A stretch of 5,835 nt of DNA from contig CAZDOQ010000093.1 in assembly GCA_964507035.1 (NCBI GenBank), forward strand, positions 1-5,835. Direction: 5' to 3'. The notes under the pieces were generated by a model. It was given only the letters and a program-made list of their open reading frames with translations, did no database searches and was not told where the DNA came from. This document shows, in pieces, positions 5,583-5,835 of the stretch (its first letter is position 1; every line of letters begins with the position of its first letter). The stretch comes from Pseudolachnospira sp964507035 (GTDB taxonomy: Bacteria; Bacillota; Clostridia; Lachnospirales; Lachnospiraceae). The translations under genes were made by a program, and so were the position numbers.

Positions 5583-5835
5583 ATGAAAAGAAAGAGATTG
5601 TTGGCACTTGTCATGGCGCTGGCCATGGTGTTTTCACTGGTGTCCTGCGGAGGCGATGCAACCAGCACCAGCGACAGTGAAACCCAGGACGCCGGTGAAA
5701 ACTCTTCCAGCGGAGAAACAGGCGGGAGTATGACCGTCGGCATTCCGTCACTCACCGATTCCTTTGACTTTTTCAACACAACCAACGGCTATGAGAGTTT
5801 TTCCATGAGCCAGGTGTACGATACGCTGGTGATGA
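5583..5835 (+). CDS. Lipoprotein, probable ABC-transporter substrate-binding protein (partial, 3' end beyond window)
   Basis: Only the first 84 residues are in the window. The start ATG follows a perfect AGGAGG (5571-5576) by 6 nt. A lipoprotein signal peptide is clear: charged MKRKR, a hydrophobic stretch at about 6-20, and the lipobox LVSC with the lipidated Cys at residue 22. Next comes a Ser/Thr/Glu/Gly-rich linker (about 23-48), then MTVGIPSLTDSFDFF and a segment ending YDTLV. That pattern resembles the start of family 5 (peptide/nickel/oligopeptide, SBP_bac_5) binding proteins, with 'G..TVGI....DSLDP' and 'IYDTLV'. The protein would sit on the outer face of the membrane and deliver a solute to an ABC permease, presumably encoded just downstream. 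It starts 61 nt after the second methyltransferase gene with no terminator between, so it probably belongs to the same operon and may import its substrate. The family assignment rests on a short fragment. Confidence 0.8.
   Translation, partial: MKRKRLLALVMALAMVFSLVSCGGDATSTSDSETQDAGENSSSGETGGSMTVGIPSLTDSFDFFNTTNGYESFSMSQVYDTLVM

Noticed and set aside
5099..5785. A 228-codon minus-strand frame overlapping the end of the second methyltransferase and the lipoprotein start
   Set aside because: It covers two + strand genes with good ribosome binding sites, and its translation is the reverse of a signal peptide region.

Overview
The window reads as chromosomal DNA from an anaerobic, gut-type member of the Clostridia (Bacillota), perhaps an Oscillospiraceae-like organism. 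This is inferred from strong AGGAGG-type ribosome binding sites, a moderately high GC content with GC-rich third codon positions, a lipoprotein-anchored solute binding protein, and MttB-superfamily methyltransferases, which are frequent in such genomes. No marker in the window fixes the genus.

Layout from left to right, all on the + strand: a tRNA-Leu with anticodon AAG (5-87) and a perfect intrinsic terminator (113-138); a TetR-family regulator (202-852); a heavily decayed amidohydrolase remnant (about 849-1180) ending at a second intrinsic terminator (1185-1225); an AT-rich intergenic region with a consensus sigma-A promoter, TTGACA-17 bp-TATAAT (1368-1396), and a perfect 12-bp palindrome at the expected transcription start (1406-1417). 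Downstream lies what looks like one operon: an ornithine cyclodeaminase/mu-crystallin family protein (1474-2523), two tandem, divergent MttB/COG5598 methyltransferases without pyrrolysine (2611-4032 and 4106-5521), and the start of a lipoprotein that looks like an ABC-transporter substrate-binding protein (5583 to the window edge).

Working model (inference): the binding protein and its presumed downstream permease genes import a small nitrogenous solute, possibly an N-methylated amino acid or quaternary amine. The MttB homologues would move its methyl group to a corrinoid protein, and the cyclodeaminase-family protein would act on the amino or imino acid moiety. The TetR protein may control the operon through the palindrome. 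No corrinoid protein, no MtqA-type methyltransferase and no permease lies within the window, so the substrate and completeness of the pathway cannot be settled here.

The points most worth following up are the two-paralogue MttB plus cyclodeaminase gene set, the promoter/palindrome, the unrecognised amidohydrolase pseudogene fused to the end of the TetR gene, and the A34-type leucine tRNA.
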